64,000 nt of DNA from Garcia nutans (Eukaryota > Streptophyta > Magnoliopsida > Malpighiales > Euphorbiaceae), in the NCBI GenBank assembly GCA_947685225.1, contig CANTUV010000037.1:26617001-26681000 (forward strand). Reading direction: 5' to 3'. Below, piece after piece: positions 61,051 to 64,000 of the stretch. The first letter of the stretch is position 1. Every line of letters begins with the position of its first letter. The position numbers and the translations under genes were made by a program. The notes beneath the pieces are model-generated. The model was not told the origin of the DNA. It did no database searches and saw only the letters and a list, made by a program, of their open reading frames with translations.

Positions 61051-62673
61051 CTTATTAGGCATGCCACCAACAACAAACTCTGAAAATGGAATAACACATT
61101 AGCCACACAATTCATTTAGATTTCATTCTCAATTCTCATTATCATTTAGGCAAACATGCCTCATTTATCTCCATTGAATCACATTAGCCAATAACAATGG
61201 CTTCACATTTCATTTCACAATATAACACTTCATTATTCAAGTGTATATTTATCTCATCCATGATCACATTATATCTCATATAGCATCATTCATCATAGCC
61301 AAACACAATGGCATTGTCTCATATCATGTCTTATTTGAATTATCATTTCATCTTTGATACAACATTTCCATATATATATTACTCATGAAACACATTACCA
61401 TTCAAAGTGCATAACATAACATTGCTAAATCTCAACAATGCAATTAGGGCAAAACACAATTGATATGATTCATAGCTTTATGATCTTCCACATTCATTTG
61501 ATTAGATCATTCTTGTGTTTGAAACATGTTTATAATGTTCATATTTAAGTTTAGAAACAATGGAACCTTTGAAGAATCAAAACAATGTAAAAAGAAACAA
61601 AGTATAAAGCAATATGTAATTCATTTGTAGGACACGCCCAACCCATTTGATGGACACGCCCGGCCACTTGATGGAACACGCCCGTGTCACTAACAACAAA
61701 AGAGACAGTAGCCAATTCAAACAATTGACACGCCCAACTCAATTGATGAACACGCCCGTGTCTCTTCTATGCCTATGGCCGTGTCACCCATAACCAAAAC
61801 CAATTCTCTTCTAATTGCACTCAAACACAATATTCATCATATAACATACTTCAAATGAATATAATCAATGTTTTAAACACATATTCATCACAAGAATTAT
61901 TTCACAACACATTAATATAACAATTAAACACATCTCAACTCAAAACCCTAAAATCAACATCCTTCTCCATCCTTCCAAATCAACATCTCCACCATTTCCA
62001 ACAACAACCACTAATTAAACTAAGAACTTAAAATCAATTTAACACTTAAAAACACAACACAACACATCTCAAATCCACCAAATCACAAAATCACCAAACC
62101 CTTATTCACTTTCAACACAACTTCCAAATAAGTGAAGAAAACAAGAGAATACTTACTTTAGAAGAAGAAATTCCACCAATCCTTTGTCAAAACCTTGGAT
62201 TGCTTCTTCAATTTGCTTCTTGCCTCAAGAACACTTTTCATTCCCTTTTGTTAATGGAGAGCCGGCCACTTCATGAAGAAAGAAGAAAATGATGAAGACA
62301 CAAAGTCAATTTTTGCTTTTAATCTCCACCAAGTATTCTTATCCAAGCAAATACCAAAATGCCCTCAATCATATAACTAACTTTTGTCTCATATGAGCCC
62401 TCATATGTAATTACACACTTAACACAAAAATATCTCCCTTCCTTTGACTCTTCCTTTGACCCAATTATATGTTATATATATCATCGTATACACAACATAT
62501 ACCATTCTCTCTAAACCCTAAATCTTTCCCAATACACATATACACAAGCATTCTCCTCCCAATTTCTTTTCTTATCCCATCATATACATTCAATCCAATA
62601 TATAACAATAACAACAACAATAACAACAACAACAATATGCAAAACTTCTAGGGCATAAATGAGGATATTACAA

Positions 62674-62686
62674 TTCTCCCCCTCTA
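62674..62686 (-). other. Polypurine tract of Element G, unit 2
   Basis: Same tract as 55287-55299, adjacent to the middle LTR. Confidence 0.88.
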
Positions 62687-62718
62687 AAAAGAAATTTCGT
62701 CCTCGAAATTACCTGATA

Positions 62719-64000
62719 TCAAAGCTGAAACAACTGCGGATACTGCTCTAGCATAGATTGTTCACTTTCCCAAGTTGCTTCTTCTTTTCCATGATTCTTC
62801 CATAGAACTTTCACCAATGGTACACTCTTGTTCCTCAACTCTTTCACTTCTCGTGCCAAGATAGCAACTGGTTCCTCTTCAAAAGTCAAGTCTGGGCTCA
62901 CTTCAATAGATTCAAATGGCAACACATGAGATGGATCCGACCTATATCTCCTCAACATAGAAACATGAAACACATTATGAATACGATCCAACTCAGGTGG
63001 TAAAGCAAGTCGATACGCCACTGGCCCAACTCTTTCTAATACTTCATACGGTCCAATGAAACGAGGACTCAATTTCCCTTTCCGACCGAATCTCAAAATA
63101 TTCTTCCAAGGAGATACTTTCAAAAATACCTTATCTCCAACATCAAACTCTATGTCTCTTCTTTTCAGATCTACATAAGACTTCTGTCGGTCTGAAGCTG
63201 CTTTTAACCTGCCTCGAATCATCTTTACTTTTTCTTCAGTTTCTTGAATCAAATCAGGACCAACCAACTTATTATCTCCAAGCTCATTCCAACAAAGAGG
63301 TGTCCTGCACCGTCTACCATACAATGCTTCAAATGGTGCCATACCAATGCTGGATTGGTGACTGTTGTTATAAGCAAACTCCACAAGCTGTAGAAATCTA
63401 TCCCAACTTCCAGAGAAATCGATTACACAGCTTCTCAACATATCTTCAACAATCTGTATCACCCTCTCTAACTGTCCATCCGTCTGTGGATGAAAAGCAG
63501 TACTGAAGTGCAGTCGAGAACCCAAAGCACTATGCAAACTCTTCCAAAACTTTGAAGTAAACCTGGGATCTCTATCAGACACTAAAGAAGTTGGAACACC
63601 ATGCAATTTCACAATCTCATGGATATACAGTTCAGCCAACCTCTCCAAAGAGTAATCCATCCGCACTGGAAGGAAATGAGCTGTCTTAGTCAATCTATCC
63701 ACAATCACCCATATGGCATCATGCTTCTTTTGTGTCAATGGCAAACCAGACACAAAATCCATCGTCACTCTATCCCACTTCCATTCTGGCACTGACAACG
63801 GTTGCAACAACCCGGTTGGAACTTGGTGCTCTGCTTTAACCTTCTGACAAGTGAGACATTTCGATACAAACTCAGCAATGTCTCTTTTCAACCCAATCCA
63901 CCAATAATGCTGTCTCAAATCATGATACATCTTCGTATTACCCGGATGCATAGCAAACATCGACTGATGAGCTTCTTCCAAAATGACCCTTTTCAAAACA
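62719..64000 (-). CDS. pol: Element G unit 2 polyprotein, C-terminal part (integrase and chromodomain)
   Basis: Partial: the frame is open from the window edge to 62719 and covers 425 or more codons of integrase (HPGNTKMYHDLRQHYWW, then VSDRDPRFTS and FHPQTDGQLERV) and the chromodomain-like end. It corresponds to residues 988-1412 of unit 1, with one synonymous change seen (63423 versus 56036). Whether unit 2 also has the gag nonsense codon cannot be seen in this window. Confidence 0.93.
   Translation of the reverse strand, partial: VLKRVILEEAHQSMFAMHPGNTKMYHDLRQHYWWIGLKRDIAEFVSKCLTCQKVKAEHQVPTGLLQPLSVPEWKWDRVTMDFVSGLPLTQKKHDAIWVIVDRLTKTAHFLPVRMDYSLERLAELYIHEIVKLHGVPTSLVSDRDPRFTSKFWKSLHSALGSRLHFSTAFHPQTDGQLERVIQIVEDMLRSCVIDFSGSWDRFLQLVEFAYNNSHQSSIGMAPFEALYGRRCRTPLCWNELGDNKLVGPDLIQETEEKVKMIRGRLKAASDRQKSYVDLKRRDIEFDVGDKVFLKVSPWKNILRFGRKGKLSPRFIGPYEVLERVGPVAYRLALPPELDRIHNVFHVSMLRRYRSDPSHVLPFESIEVSPDLTFEEEPVAILAREVKELRNKSVPLVKVLWKNHGKEEATWESEQSMLEQYPQLFQL

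Larger units (their letters stand above)
60149..62672 (-). repeat. LTR 2 of Element G (shared middle LTR)
   Basis: 2524 bp, essentially identical to 52764-55285. It is the 5' LTR of unit 1 and the 3' LTR of unit 2. I see CACACACACACC versus CACACAAACACC near the start and a 2-bp longer TA run at 60338-60350. Confidence 0.95.
52764..64000 (-). mobile_element. Element G: chromovirus (Tekay/Del type) in tandem LTR-int-LTR-int form
   Basis: Order on plus: LTR 52764-55285, interior 55286-60148, LTR 60149-62672, then a second interior from 62673 to the window end. The 7.39-kb unit repeats nearly perfectly: I see a single substitution and a 2-bp TA difference near the LTR start and one synonymous change in pol. 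The left target duplication would be CTCCG (52759-52763). Both units have the same orientation and share the middle LTR. Confidence 0.93.

Overview
This window is intergenic DNA of a flowering plant, made almost entirely of nested LTR retrotransposons. The evidence is Ty3/gypsy polyproteins of the plant Tat/Ogre and chromovirus types, primer-binding sites matching plant tRNA-iMet and tRNA-Arg, GT-AG introns in plant-mobile-domain genes, AT-rich composition and long microsatellites. I see no intact host gene, rRNA gene or tRNA gene. The species cannot be named from the sequence.

Layout. (1) 1-5515 is Element A, the 5' part of a gag-only Tat/Ogre-like element on the minus strand; its other end lies left of the window. 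(2) 6090-35994 is Element B, a complete Tat-lineage element on the minus strand with both LTRs and a CCAGT target duplication. Without its insertions it is about 14.2 kb. It carries gag-PR-RT-RH-aRH-INT on the minus strand. On the plus strand, between integrase and the 3' LTR, it carries two broken, intron-containing antisense genes: a plant mobile domain gene (7558-13304) and a DUF7745-like gene (23493-24779). Three insertions sit inside B: a solo LTR (8878-12402, itself hit by a foldback element), a 9.75-kb non-coding LTR element (13631-23377, TSD GGACC) and a second solo LTR (27576-30008, TSD TTTCT). (3) 36098-46239 is Element C, a relative of A on the minus strand, with gag but no pol, and with a 2.3-kb imperfect inverted repeat (37723-40064). 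(4) 46240-52331 is Element E, a minus-strand relative of the non-coding element, inserted in C's 5' LTR. (5) 52332-52763 is the end of an unidentified element F inside E. (6) 52764-64000 is Element G, a very young chromovirus (Tekay/Del type) arranged LTR-internal-LTR-internal, cut by the window end.

How the parts relate. G, E, the non-coding element and both solo LTRs share LTR termini (TGTAATATCC...GTGTTACA). Where an internal region is present they also share the same kind of polypurine tract, and G and the non-coding element share a tRNA-iMet primer site. G-like elements are therefore candidate donors of proteins for the non-coding ones. A, B and C share a tRNA-Arg primer site and a related gag, so B-like elements could have mobilised A and C. 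The most unusual features are B's antisense genes and the palindromic promoter array that B's LTR shares with the promoter of the second antisense gene. Also unusual are a covarying double hairpin in all seven LTRs of the TGTAATATCC group, the giant inverted repeat in C and the tandem G arrangement. All coordinates and repeat matches were found by reading, not by alignment software.
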